NCBI GenBank assembly: GCA_026418695.1
Contig: JAOAAU010000060.1
Location: forward strand, 1-44,603
DNA from: Clostridia bacterium
Lineage (GTDB): Bacteria > Bacillota > Clostridia > Acetivibrionales > JAFADI01
Reading direction: 5' to 3'
DNA: 44,603 bases
The notes under the pieces were generated by a model. The model had not been told where the DNA came from. It did no database searches and saw nothing but the letters and a program-made list of their open reading frames with translations. Below are positions 36,237 to 44,490 of the stretch, piece by piece. Both the position numbers and the translations under genes were made by a program. The number at the start of each line of letters is the position of its first letter. The stretch's first letter is position 1.

Positions 36237-36271
36237 ACTCGCCCCAACCCCTCTCTATTCTATAGAGGGGC
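36237..36271 (-). repeat. Dispersed palindromic repeat, copy 2
   Basis: ACTCGCCCCAACCCCTCTCT followed by ATTC and TATAGAGGGGC forms a hairpin. It matches the minus strand of the element at 21811-21850 in stem, flanking CCCC(T)AACCCC and ACTC. It sits between the binding-protein gene and the 610-codon gene. Confidence 0.55.
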
Positions 36272-36300
36272 TTCAAAGTCTGGCTTTCAGACTCTTTTAT

Positions 36301-36337
36301 ACAGCAAATGGGAGTCAGGTACCCTCCCATTTGTTGT
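36301..36337 (-). terminator. Hairpin after the binding-protein gene
   Basis: ACAGCAAATGGGAG pairs with CTCCCATTTGTTGT over 14 bp (one G-T mismatch) with a 9-base loop. It lies 37 bases after the stop codon of the binding-protein gene. There is no T tract on the minus side, so partial termination or message protection is likely. Confidence 0.55.
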
Positions 36338-36374
36338 ATCGTATTGCTGTATTAAGGTATTTCAGATTCTTTAT

Positions 36375-37967
36375 TTATTTTGCACCTTTAAGGAATGCAT
36401 CTACTTGCACCTGAGCTTCTGCCATAACTTTTTCAATTCCTGCCTGCTTATACTTGTCATTCAGCTTCTTCAGGTCGCTTTCCACATCGTTTGTAAAGCC
36501 CATTACAAGTGCTTTGTAGTTAGAATTGAATACATTGGAGCAAGCCGCAAACTCGTTTTTCACCTTGGAGTCATCAAAGTTGAAGAACTGCAGCGGATGG
36601 GTATACGCAACCTTTTCCCAGTTTGCACGAAGTTCTGCGTAGTTTGGAATACCGCCTTCAACCTGCTTGAACAATTTGTCTTCTCTCCATCCCCAGTTAC
36701 AGTTGCCGTCTACAGGATAGTTGGCAGTGTCCGCCAAGGGCTTGATTTTGCCATCAGCAGTTACATCATAGTGTTTTCCTTTGATGCCGTAAGTGGTAAG
36801 ATCGGAGTAACGTTCGTCGTTCTTGAAGAGATCCAGCAGCATCAAGGATCTTTCAACATTCTTTGAACCTGCATTGATCGCCATACCATTCTGAATGAAA
36901 GGTCTTAAGATAACACCCTTACCTTCCATAGCGTCAAATACCTTCAGCTTCCATTCAGGATGTGCTTTGCTGGTTGTAATATAAGTGCCGTTTGCTGTAT
37001 TTACATTTAAAATGGCAGAAGCGCTCTTACCGTTGATAAAGGAGTTCTGAACATTGGTCTTGTTTACAAGTGCACTCTTGGACCAGTAACCCTTATCCTT
37101 CCAATCCTTTGCCAGCTTCACAAAATTAGCGAATTCAGGGGTCTGTGTGATTGGGAACACTTTTGCAGAAGCTTTATCACTAGCGTCATAGCCCATCAAG
37201 GTTTGTCTTGCTCCAACTGCATCCATTTTCTCCTTAACAAGGCCCTGTCCATAGGACCAGAATAATGCGTCGAAGTCCTGATCTGATCCGATATCACAAG
37301 GAATTAATTGCTTTTCGTTCTTTGCAACCGCATCCAGGTATTTTCCAAAGTCTTCTGCATTCTTGATATCAGAGATTCCGTACTTCTCCATCAGGTCGCC
37401 TCTGACCATATATACATAAGGATTCAATTCCTTGTAGTTCATCGGCAGCATATAGACTTTTCCGTTGACCTTTGCCTGCTCCCAAGCTTCCTTGTACATG
37501 GAAGCAGCAGTCTTTGGAGCATACTTAGCGATCATATCCTGTGTGATTTCCTTAAATGCACCTTTAACAGCCTGACCATTATAGAAGCACCAGTTTGCAG
37601 TATAGATCAGGTCAAATTCTTCGCCTGAAGCGAATACCAGCGGGTATTTCTGCTGATAGTCCGACCAGGACATAAAGCTTACATCTACAGTTGCGTTGAT
37701 ATCCTGCTTCAAAAGCTTGTTCACTTCGCCGTATACGGCGTCAAAATCTTTTGCTTTGTCACCCAGGAGGTACATTTTGAGTTTTACTTCCTTGGATGTG
37801 TCCGGTTTGCCGTCATCCTTTTTCTCTTCTGTCTTAGCCGTTTGCTGTGTATCCGCTTTCTTTTCCTCTGCAGGTTGTTCCGTCTTGCCACCGCAGCCGG
37901 CAAATACCGCAACCAATAGAAAAACCAGCGCCACAAGAATTGAGAGTCTTTTTGCCATTTTCCTCAT
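36375..37967 (-). CDS. ABC sugar-binding lipoprotein (LplA-type), paralogue 1
   Basis: This 530-residue lipoprotein has a signal with lipobox FAGC (Cys about 24), a Lys/Glu/Thr linker, and a long LplA-like binding domain. It is encoded directly after two matching permeases and is their binding partner. I chose the ATG at 37967, with AAGGAGG about 8 bases upstream; the frame is open for 57 more codons but without such a site. Its close paralogue is the orphan protein at 25194-26792. Strong hairpins lie on both sides of the gene, which should allow it to be made at a different level from its neighbours. Likely ligand: beta-1,4-galacto-oligosaccharides, from the GH53/GH42 context. Confidence 0.94.
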   Translation of the reverse strand: MRKMAKRLSILVALVFLLVAVFAGCGGKTEQPAEEKKADTQQTAKTEEKKDDGKPDTSKEVKLKMYLLGDKAKDFDAVYGEVNKLLKQDINATVDVSFMSWSDYQQKYPLVFASGEEFDLIYTANWCFYNGQAVKGAFKEITQDMIAKYAPKTAASMYKEAWEQAKVNGKVYMLPMNYKELNPYVYMVRGDLMEKYGISDIKNAEDFGKYLDAVAKNEKQLIPCDIGSDQDFDALFWSYGQGLVKEKMDAVGARQTLMGYDASDKASAKVFPITQTPEFANFVKLAKDWKDKGYWSKSALVNKTNVQNSFINGKSASAILNVNTANGTYITTSKAHPEWKLKVFDAMEGKGVILRPFIQNGMAINAGSKNVERSLMLLDLFKNDERYSDLTTYGIKGKHYDVTADGKIKPLADTANYPVDGNCNWGWREDKLFKQVEGGIPNYAELRANWEKVAYTHPLQFFNFDDSKVKNEFAACSNVFNSNYKALVMGFTNDVESDLKKLNDKYKQAGIEKVMAEAQVQVDAFLKGAK

Positions 37968-37991
37968 CTTAAATTCCTCCTTAATAATGAT

Positions 37992-38047
37992 AGGGGACAC
38001 ACCTTTCTGAGCAAGCGGAATTCCTTTTTCGTTAAGGAATGTCCCCT
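37992..38047 (-). terminator. Complex intercistronic hairpin between permeases and binding protein
   Basis: An outer stem AGGGGACA/TGTCCCCT (37992-37999 with 38040-38047) competes with an inner stem ATTCCTT/AAGGAAT (38020-38026 with 38034-38040) in the permease to binding-protein gap. It could stabilise or separate the two parts of the message. Confidence 0.5.
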
Positions 38048-38085
38048 TTTGAATAAATCTATCCAATAAACCGGAACATCCGGGT

Positions 38086-38967
38086 TTATCCTTTAACAGC
38101 ACCGATAGTGATCCCCTTGACGAAATATTTTTGCACAAAGGGATACAGGAAAATGATCGGGCCTGTCGCTACTACAGTCATCGCAAGCTTCACCGCCTCT
38201 GAAGGCATCAGCGGGACAGGAACACCGGAACGAGCAGCTGCCTGATTGATAAAGTCTACTTTGCTTAAAATCTGATATAAGAAGTACTGAAGCGGATACA
38301 TTTCCTGCTTTTCAATGAACAACATCGCGTTATACCAATCATTCCAGTAATTCAGGGCGATAAACAAACCAATGGTTGCAAGAGCAGGTTTTGAAAGCGG
38401 AAGTATCAGCTTGATGAAGATCATGAAATCGCCCGCCCCGTCAATTCTCGCAGATTCAGCGATAGCATCCGGAATGGATTTCATAAAGCTCTTCATGATC
38501 AGGATATAGATCACGTTCAGAAGTAAGGGAAATACGAGGGCTACATAATTGTCCTTCATGTGCAGGTATTTCACCAGCAGGATGTACCAGGGTACAAGGC
38601 CTCCTCCGAAGATGGTGGTAAAGTAAAAGTAAAAGGAAATCTGGTCTCTATATCTGAAGTCCTTGCAGGTAATGATATAGGCTGTCATCGCTGTGAAGAA
38701 CAGACCCATAACGGCTCCCACGATGGTCACCAGGGTGGATACAATATAGGATCTAACGAGCATATCCGGTGACTTGAAGATGATGGTATAGGCTTCATAG
38801 GAAACCTCCTTGGGAAACAGCCTGAATCCGTCTCTCAGGATGGATTCCTGGGATGTAATGGATCCTGTCAGAACCATGATGAAAGGTACCAGGCACAATA
38901 TTGAAATAAACGAGATAAGTAAATATCCGATAACATTAAAAGCAATTCTGTCTTTTCTGATGATCAT
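38086..38967 (-). CDS. ABC transporter permease, YtcP/LplC type
   Basis: This 293-residue membrane protein has about six spans and the EAA loop ESARIDGAGDFMIFIKLILP. It ends in GITIGAVKG, the usual C-terminus of this group. I placed the start at ATG 38967, where AGGAGG is 8 bases away; the ATG at 38973 lies only 2 bases from that site. It follows the first permease by 13 bases. These large-binding-protein CUT1-type systems often carry plant cell wall oligosaccharides such as rhamnogalacturonan or galactan pieces. No ATPase is encoded in the window. Confidence 0.93.
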   Translation of the reverse strand: MIIRKDRIAFNVIGYLLISFISILCLVPFIMVLTGSITSQESILRDGFRLFPKEVSYEAYTIIFKSPDMLVRSYIVSTLVTIVGAVMGLFFTAMTAYIITCKDFRYRDQISFYFYFTTIFGGGLVPWYILLVKYLHMKDNYVALVFPLLLNVIYILIMKSFMKSIPDAIAESARIDGAGDFMIFIKLILPLSKPALATIGLFIALNYWNDWYNAMLFIEKQEMYPLQYFLYQILSKVDFINQAAARSGVPVPLMPSEAVKLAMTVVATGPIIFLYPFVQKYFVKGITIGAVKG

Positions 38968-38980
38968 TTGCATCCCCTCC

Positions 38981-39910
38981 TTAGAACAACGCGTAGTCGC
39001 TGTTGATTTTTTTGATGATGTAGTTAACCGATACGATGATAAAGAAGGAGAAAATCGACTGATAGAAGCCTGCCGCTGCAGTCATTCCAAATTCCTGTGT
39101 CTGTAACAGGGATCGGACTACAAAGGTGTCGATAACATCCGTCGCATCCAGGACCAATCCGTTGTTTCCAACAATCTGATAGAACATCTGGAAGTCACCC
39201 TTCATGATGTTTCCTACACTCAAAAGCAGGAGAACTACCATTGTAGGCGTTATGGAAGGCAATGTAATATGGAGAATCTTCTGAAAAATGTTGGCACCAT
39301 CAATATCCGCGGCCTCAAACATCTCCGCGTCAATACTTACAATTGCTGCAAGGTATAAAACCGTTCCGTAGCCCACCCATTTCCATGCACTGAAGGCTAT
39401 AATAATGAACTTCCACGCCCCCGGATTGGAGTAGACATCCACAGGCTCAAGCCCAATCGATTTCAGCAGTGTATTGATGGCCCCAAACTCATAATTGAAA
39501 AGGTTATACACAAAAGCGCCGACAACAACCCAGGAGATAAAGTAGGGTAAAAACATGACGGATTGTGTAAACTTCTTAAAATACTTGCCTGCGATTTCTG
39601 AAAGCAGAATGGCTGTCAGGATTTGCAGCGAGTTATTGATAATGATAAAAGCGATGTTGTAAAGGATCGTATTTCTGGTAACATTCCAGGCAGACCCTGA
39701 CATAAAGAAGAAGTTGAAGTTTTCGAACCCCACCCAGGGGCTTCCGAAGATTCCGCCGGAATAGGTAAACTTTTTAAATGCAAGCACAATGCCCGCCATC
39801 GGGATATAGCACATTACAAAGAAATAAACGATGGCCGGAAGGATCATTAAAAACTTGACCCTGTGCTTTTTCACTTCATATAGAAAGCCTGTTTTACGAA
39901 CCGCGATCAT
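38981..39910 (-). CDS. ABC transporter permease, LplB/YteP type
   Basis: This 309-residue membrane protein opens the transporter operon. It has about six spans and the EAA loop EAADIDGANIFQKILHITLP. Start: the ATG at 39910 has GGGGG about 7 bases upstream; 25 further codons are open in frame but have no ribosome site and would run into the divergent control region. It pairs with the YtcP-type permease and the LplA-type lipoprotein. Control is probably by the divergent response regulator/kinase pair. Confidence 0.93.
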   Translation of the reverse strand: MIAVRKTGFLYEVKKHRVKFLMILPAIVYFFVMCYIPMAGIVLAFKKFTYSGGIFGSPWVGFENFNFFFMSGSAWNVTRNTILYNIAFIIINNSLQILTAILLSEIAGKYFKKFTQSVMFLPYFISWVVVGAFVYNLFNYEFGAINTLLKSIGLEPVDVYSNPGAWKFIIIAFSAWKWVGYGTVLYLAAIVSIDAEMFEAADIDGANIFQKILHITLPSITPTMVVLLLLSVGNIMKGDFQMFYQIVGNNGLVLDATDVIDTFVVRSLLQTQEFGMTAAAGFYQSIFSFFIIVSVNYIIKKINSDYALF

Positions 39911-40008
39911 GCAAATTCCCCCAAACACTTTTTGAATTGAACTGTGAACCTTGTCGCTTTGAAACCCAATTTCGCCCTCACACATTCGGGATATCGAACC
40001 GCAAATCC

Positions 40009-40018
40009 AGATAAATCA
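40009..40018. promoter_or_regulatory. AGATWWATCT motif, copy 2
   Basis: AGATAAATCA matches nine of ten bases of the motif. Its centre lies about 52 bases (five helical turns) from the copy at 40061-40070, with an inverted 9-mer AGATAAATC/GATTTATCT between them. It lies in the divergent control region of the transporter and regulator genes. Confidence 0.4.
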
Positions 40019-40060
40019 AATGAACCCGCAATTTGACTTTCAAATTAGCTGAGTGAGTTT

Positions 40061-40070
40061 AGATTTATCT
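40061..40070. promoter_or_regulatory. AGATWWATCT motif, copy 3
   Basis: AGATTTATCT, with flanks identical over 15 bases to the motif upstream of the orphan binding protein (TCAAAGATAAATCTA on the minus strand here). On the plus strand it touches the -35 of the putative regulator promoter. Confidence 0.42.
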
Positions 40071-40098
40071 TTGAGGCTCGTTATCTATATCATAGAAT
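40071..40098 (+). promoter_or_regulatory. Possible promoter of the response regulator/kinase pair
   Basis: TTGAGG (40071-40076) and TAGAAT (40093-40098) are 16 bases apart, about 155 bases before the regulator start. Box quality is moderate, and other AT-rich -10 candidates lie nearer the gene. Confidence 0.35.
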
Positions 40099-40254
40099 TT
40101 TTAGGAAGTGTAAAAAACGTGAAAAAATTTAAAAAGGAGTAATTTCTTATAGTCTTGTTTTTCCATGACGATTCCATCTTTTAAAAAGTACGGCAAGCAT
40201 GTATGATATTAATATAGAGAAATTTTAAATAGGATGCGGGGAGTTGAACTTGTT

Positions 40255-41832
40255 TTGCTGAGATTACTGATCGTAGACGACGAAAAAATGACTCGTGATA
40301 TTCTGGTCAACTATATTCCATGGAGCTCACTGGGCATTGATTCTGTTGAAGAAGCGGAGGACGGTTTATGTGCCTTCAACATGGCGCTCCAGTCGAAGCC
40401 CGACATCGTCCTGAGCGATGTCCGAATGCCTCGCATGAACGGAATCGAGCTGGCTACCCAGCTAAGAGAACATCTCCCCAATTGTAAGTTTGTCTTTTTG
40501 AGCGGTTACTCCGATAAAGAATACCTGAAATCCGCTATCCGTCTAAAAGCTGTCAGTTACGTAGAAAAGCCCATTAATCTCGATGAAATCAAGGAAGTCA
40601 TGCAAGCTACCATTCATGAATACAGGGAAGAACAAAGGGAACGTGAAGAGAATCAGGCATTGGTTCGGCCGAAGCTTTGCCATGAGCTCATCGTCAGTAG
40701 GGTCAATTTACCTTCCGTGAAGGAAAAAGTCGCACTTCTAGGCCTTGATTTTCCGGAAGACAGCCAATATATCACGGCAATTCTAAGGTTGAATCCGGAA
40801 TATCAGGAAATGAACGAGGAACATCCTGAGTATAAAGAAAAGATTCTCGAGTTACTTGATGAATCTCTCAAGAAATCAATCCCACCTTATATTTCGAGCA
40901 TCAAGGGTGAGGAATATATTATTCTGCTCTGTCGTTGTGATCAGCTAGAAGATTTGAGTCAGCTGAAAGACCTGCTTGATGATTTTGTCAGTCAGTTGAA
41001 GGCAGCTTATTTCAGTCAAATCAAAGTTATGATCGGCATCGGCCAAAGAGTCACCGGATTGGAAAACATCAATCAGTCCTATCGTTCAGCTGTAGTCGCG
41101 CTTCAAAAACAGTTTTACAAAGGCTATGGCAGCGTTTTGTTTTATACGGAAGACTCCGGCGCACCCTATGAATTCGACGAAAACGCCCTATTGGAGGTAG
41201 GCGAAAATGTAAAAGCAGGGAAAAAGAATGAAAGCATTCTCTTTATCAAGAGGCTTTCCAATGACATCCGAAAGTATGAAAATACTCCTCCGGATCTGGT
41301 CAAAAACTACTTCTTTAAAATTATACTAGTTCTGTCCCGGATTGCAGAAGATCGGAACATCCCATTCCTGAATGATGAGTGTAAATTCATTCTGGACGGC
41401 GTATCCAGGGCCTGTACCCTGGAGGACCTTGAGAAGAGTGTCATTGAGCTGCTCTCCTCCATTATCACCTATATGGAAACCCGGCTGGAAAATGGAGATA
41501 TCGTATCCAAAATCACAGCCTATATCAATGAACACTATTCCAATGAAGACCTTTCCATCAACACGATTGCGGAGGCCCTTTACCTGACCCCGACTTATCT
41601 GTGTGTACTGTATAAAAAGGAAACCGGCAAAACCATCAACCAGTATATTACGGAAGTCCGAGTCAACAAAGCCAAGGAATACTTGAAGGAAGCAGATATC
41701 AAGCTCTATGACGTTGCAAAAAGAGTTGGCTACGGAGATGGAAAATACTTTACGAAGGTGTTTGAGAAAGCTGTCGGTATGCGTCCCAAACAGTATAGGG
41801 AGATTCACTGCTATGACAATAAAAATATTTAA
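40255..41832 (+). CDS. YesN-type response regulator with AraC domain (galactan locus)
   Basis: This 525-residue regulator has a receiver domain (about 1-120, DDE at 8-10, Asp55 in SDVRMP, Lys in VEKPI), a long middle region, and an AraC double helix-turn-helix (about 425-520; INTIAEALYLTPTYLCVLYK and AKRVGYGDGKYFTKVFEKA). I chose the TTG at 40255. It gives the standard family start MLRLLIVDDE and has GGGGAG 11 bases upstream. The in-frame ATG at 40234 contains that site within its own codons and adds seven atypical residues. The gene is divergent from the transporter operon and overlaps the kinase gene by 20 bases. Likely target: the AGATWWATCT sites in the control region. Confidence 0.92.
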   Translation: MLRLLIVDDEKMTRDILVNYIPWSSLGIDSVEEAEDGLCAFNMALQSKPDIVLSDVRMPRMNGIELATQLREHLPNCKFVFLSGYSDKEYLKSAIRLKAVSYVEKPINLDEIKEVMQATIHEYREEQREREENQALVRPKLCHELIVSRVNLPSVKEKVALLGLDFPEDSQYITAILRLNPEYQEMNEEHPEYKEKILELLDESLKKSIPPYISSIKGEEYIILLCRCDQLEDLSQLKDLLDDFVSQLKAAYFSQIKVMIGIGQRVTGLENINQSYRSAVVALQKQFYKGYGSVLFYTEDSGAPYEFDENALLEVGENVKAGKKNESILFIKRLSNDIRKYENTPPDLVKNYFFKIILVLSRIAEDRNIPFLNDECKFILDGVSRACTLEDLEKSVIELLSSIITYMETRLENGDIVSKITAYINEHYSNEDLSINTIAEALYLTPTYLCVLYKKETGKTINQYITEVRVNKAKEYLKEADIKLYDVAKRVGYGDGKYFTKVFEKAVGMRPKQYREIHCYDNKNI

Positions 41833-43606
41833 GCTGCCTTCTAAAATTCTGGACAACCTCTCATACAAGGCAAAGCTGCTTTTGACCTATTTTATCCTGA
41901 TCCTGCTGCCGCTTAGCCTGTTTACCTATATCACCTATAAGAGGGTTTCTTCCGTTGTACTGAATCAAACGCTGGCTTCAGCAAGCCAGGTTTTCTCTGA
42001 AGCAGGTCAGATTCTCGATAAGGAATTCGGCAATGCGGAAAAGGTGTTCAATATCCTTACCCATAATAACCTGATTTATGAGGTTGCCTCCAGGGATACC
42101 TCCGATTATGAAGTCATCCAGCAGCTGGAGGACAGCAGCAGCATTACCGATACCTTCCGGTACCTCATTGAAACTACCGGAGTCCATAACATCAAGTTCT
42201 ATGTAAATAACAACTTTGTTTTCTCTGAAGAAAACGTCAATATGTTTAATTTCAGCCGCCTGGACGGCAGCAAATGGTATGCGGCTTTAAATGCACAGCC
42301 GAATAATACCTTATGGTGCCCCCCCTCTTATTTTTCTGATCAGGGAGAAAGTGAAAAGCATGTTTTCTCTGCAGCAAGGGTGATCTACAATCTGGACAGG
42401 CTTTCTCAGAAGCTGGCGGTCCTTCGGGTTGATCTCAGTGAAGAAAAAATCAAGGATGCTCTAAAAAACGCTGCCCTCACACCCAATACTGCCGTCTATA
42501 TCATGGATTCCGATAATGATGTTCTTTCCAGCAGTGCAGATACCACAGCACAGTCGCTGAGTATAAGCAGCAAGGCACTGGAATCCTTGCCGGTAGGCTC
42601 CTGGAGTACAATTGAAATCAATCATCAAAAGGCAATTCTCAACTACTCCAAGATAAAAAGTACCGGTTGGTATCTTGTTTCCATCATACCTCAAGACGAT
42701 ATTATGGCTACCGGAACCAAACTAAGAAATGAAATGCTTATCTATGCGCTGATATTGGTGGGAGTCTCTTATCTGCTGGCCTACTTTATTTCAAACTCAA
42801 GTGTGAAACGTCTTTCTCTACTGACCCGAGAAATGAGAAAGGTTTCCAAAGGTAATCTGGATGTTAATCTAAAGAAAATGGGAACCGACGAAATCGGTGA
42901 ATTAATGGACAACTTTCACAATATGGTACAGCGGACTGCTTTGCTGCTGGACGAAAAATATAAAATGGGATTGGAAATCAAAAGTGTGGAGCTTAAGGCG
43001 CTTCAAGCCCAGATTAACCCTCACTTTCTATATAACTCCCTGGATCTGATCAACTGCATTGCCATCAAGCACAATATTCCCGATATCATCGCCATGGTAA
43101 ACGCCCTGGCAAAGTTCTACAAGCTTAGTTTAAGCAAAGGAAACGATATCGTCCCCGTCAAGGATGAGCTCGCTCATGTACAGCTTTATGTGCAAATTCA
43201 AAACATGCGGTTTGATAACAGGATCGGTTTGGAGCTGGATATTGAGGAGCGCCTTTACGAATACCGGATATTGAAAATATTGCTGCAGCCAATTGTTGAA
43301 AACTCCATCCTTCATGGAATTTTTGAAAAGGAAAGCAAATCCGGTACCATCCGAATCACCGGAAAACTAATGGAGAATACGATCGTAATCACAGTAGCCG
43401 ACGACGGCATTGGGATTCCGGACGAAAACCTGCAAGGGATTCTTGAGAACTCCATCGGGAAAGAAAGCCATGGTTACGGGATCAAGAACATCCACCAGAG
43501 GATCAAGATTTATTATGGCGAGCAATACGGCTTAAGCTATCGGAGTACGGTCGGCGTCGGGACGGAAGTGGAGGTGCGGATTCCGGCTGAATCCATTGTT
43601 TCATAG
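41813..43606 (+). CDS. YesM-type sensor histidine kinase (galactan locus)
   Basis: This 597-residue sensor has transmembrane segments at about 21-42 and 300-320 enclosing an extracellular Cache-like domain. A HAMP linker, the His motif INPHFLYNSLDLIN and a HATPase domain (NSILHGIFEK, ADDGIGIP, GYGIKNIHQR) follow. I chose the ATG at 41813, preceded by AGGGAG, which overlaps the regulator gene by 20 bases. The frame is open further upstream but only inside the regulator's helix-turn-helix coding region. It should sense galactan pieces or the loaded binding protein and phosphorylate the regulator. Confidence 0.93.
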   Translation: MTIKIFKLPSKILDNLSYKAKLLLTYFILILLPLSLFTYITYKRVSSVVLNQTLASASQVFSEAGQILDKEFGNAEKVFNILTHNNLIYEVASRDTSDYEVIQQLEDSSSITDTFRYLIETTGVHNIKFYVNNNFVFSEENVNMFNFSRLDGSKWYAALNAQPNNTLWCPPSYFSDQGESEKHVFSAARVIYNLDRLSQKLAVLRVDLSEEKIKDALKNAALTPNTAVYIMDSDNDVLSSSADTTAQSLSISSKALESLPVGSWSTIEINHQKAILNYSKIKSTGWYLVSIIPQDDIMATGTKLRNEMLIYALILVGVSYLLAYFISNSSVKRLSLLTREMRKVSKGNLDVNLKKMGTDEIGELMDNFHNMVQRTALLLDEKYKMGLEIKSVELKALQAQINPHFLYNSLDLINCIAIKHNIPDIIAMVNALAKFYKLSLSKGNDIVPVKDELAHVQLYVQIQNMRFDNRIGLELDIEERLYEYRILKILLQPIVENSILHGIFEKESKSGTIRITGKLMENTIVITVADDGIGIPDENLQGILENSIGKESHGYGIKNIHQRIKIYYGEQYGLSYRSTVGVGTEVEVRIPAESIVS

Positions 43607-43636
43607 AGTCTTACCCCTTATCATTTTCTAAAAGAT

Positions 43637-43677
43637 AAAGCACAAAATTTGCAGTAGTACCGCAAATTTTGTGCTTT
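43637..43677. terminator. Bidirectional terminator after the sensor kinase
   Basis: AAAGCACAAAATTTGC pairs perfectly with GCAAATTTTGTGCTTT (16 bp, 9-base loop) between the convergent kinase and peptidase genes, with T-rich exits in both directions. Confidence 0.85.
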
Positions 43678-43755
43678 TCGAATTTTCATTAGTTTACAAA
43701 TATGAAGATTGTACACCAGGATAGCAATTTTATTTACTCTCCTTAATATGAGCAA

Positions 43756-44274
43756 TCAATCCTTTTCAAAATCTTCCCTTGATTTACCGAATACCTTTTC
43801 GAACTCGGATGGTTTCTTCATAAAAGCCAGTAATTTATCATAACCATAGGTTTTAATTGTGTATTCTACCAGTGAATAGGAAAATTCATACCCGCCAATT
43901 TTACCAAAAGTAACCGGATCTGTTTGTAAATCATTTAATGATGGGAATTTATTATCGGATTTTGCTCTTGCCATCACTCCGTCAACTCCATTGTCAAGAC
44001 CGGATTCATATGCTGCAACGCCTTCATCAAGGCTTAAAGGAATATTGGGATTAATATTATGTTCGACAACATGAACCAATTCATGAACGATTGATTTCAT
44101 ATAATCAGAATAAGAGTATCCAGCTATTTTCAAATTTAAAGGGTTTACCATTCCTATAATATTGGCGTCTCGTCTGGCACCTGCATATATGGTATCCGGA
44201 GCGTTCGGCAGGTTAATAGCCATATGATATGTACTTAAATCCGAGTAAATATAGATATCTAATGTTTTGTACAT
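43756..44274 (-). CDS. Short gluzincin-type metallopeptidase (peptidase MA-like), possibly 5'-truncated
   Basis: This 172-residue protein has the zinc motif HELVH (64-68) and, 16 residues on, DEGVAAYE, whose Glu84 can be the third ligand, as in peptidase MA-like proteins. It begins directly at the beta strand KTLDIYIYSD that opens the domain, with no signal peptide. Related proteins that I know of are usually longer at the N-terminus. No ribosome site precedes the ATG. A promoter-like pair (44285-44313) would start transcription only a few bases upstream, so the message may be leaderless. Otherwise this is the remnant of a longer gene. It is unrelated to the sugar genes. Confidence 0.7.
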   Translation of the reverse strand: MYKTLDIYIYSDLSTYHMAINLPNAPDTIYAGARRDANIIGMVNPLNLKIAGYSYSDYMKSIVHELVHVVEHNINPNIPLSLDEGVAAYESGLDNGVDGVMARAKSDNKFPSLNDLQTDPVTFGKIGGYEFSYSLVEYTIKTYGYDKLLAFMKKPSEFEKVFGKSREDFEKD

Positions 44275-44284
44275 TTTTGAACCA

Positions 44285-44313
44285 ATTCTATATTATGGGA
44301 TGTCCCAAGTCAA
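44285..44313 (-). promoter_or_regulatory. Promoter with palindromic spacer before the peptidase gene
   Basis: On the minus strand TTGACT (44308-44313) and TAGAAT (44285-44290) are 17 bases apart. The spacer contains the palindrome TGGGACATCCCA (44296-44307), a possible repressor site. The ATG lies about 10 bases after the -10. Confidence 0.45.
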
Positions 44314-44430
44314 GAATACAATCATGACAGACAATTCATCAAACTATTCATAGCAAGTCCGAGGTCATTAATGTAATCGTTTAGTACCTTCTGAGAAGCC
44401 CTGTCAATGGATCTCAGATTAAAAAAGTAA

Positions 44431-44455
44431 CGCTGCCGGAAGCATTCCGGCAGCG
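44431..44455 (-). terminator. Terminator of the RND exporter gene
   Basis: CGCTGCCGGAA pairs perfectly with TTCCGGCAGCG (11 bp, loop of 3). On the minus strand it is followed by TTACTTTTTTAATC. It lies about 35 bases after the stop codon. Confidence 0.88.
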
Positions 44456-44490
44456 CAGCTTAATTATCATCGCAGATGATTCCAAAAATT

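Noticed and set aside
40201-40233. Second promoter immediately before the response regulator (TATGAT)
   Set aside because: The sequence 16-18 bases upstream has no acceptable -35 box; kept only as an unlisted possibility.
44315-44440. Coding-looking peptide (RSIDRASQKVLNDYINDLG...) on the minus strand upstream of the peptidase
   Set aside because: It has no usable start codon, begins inside the terminator hairpin of the RND gene and is not joined in frame to the peptidase; could be a remnant, but there is too little to call.
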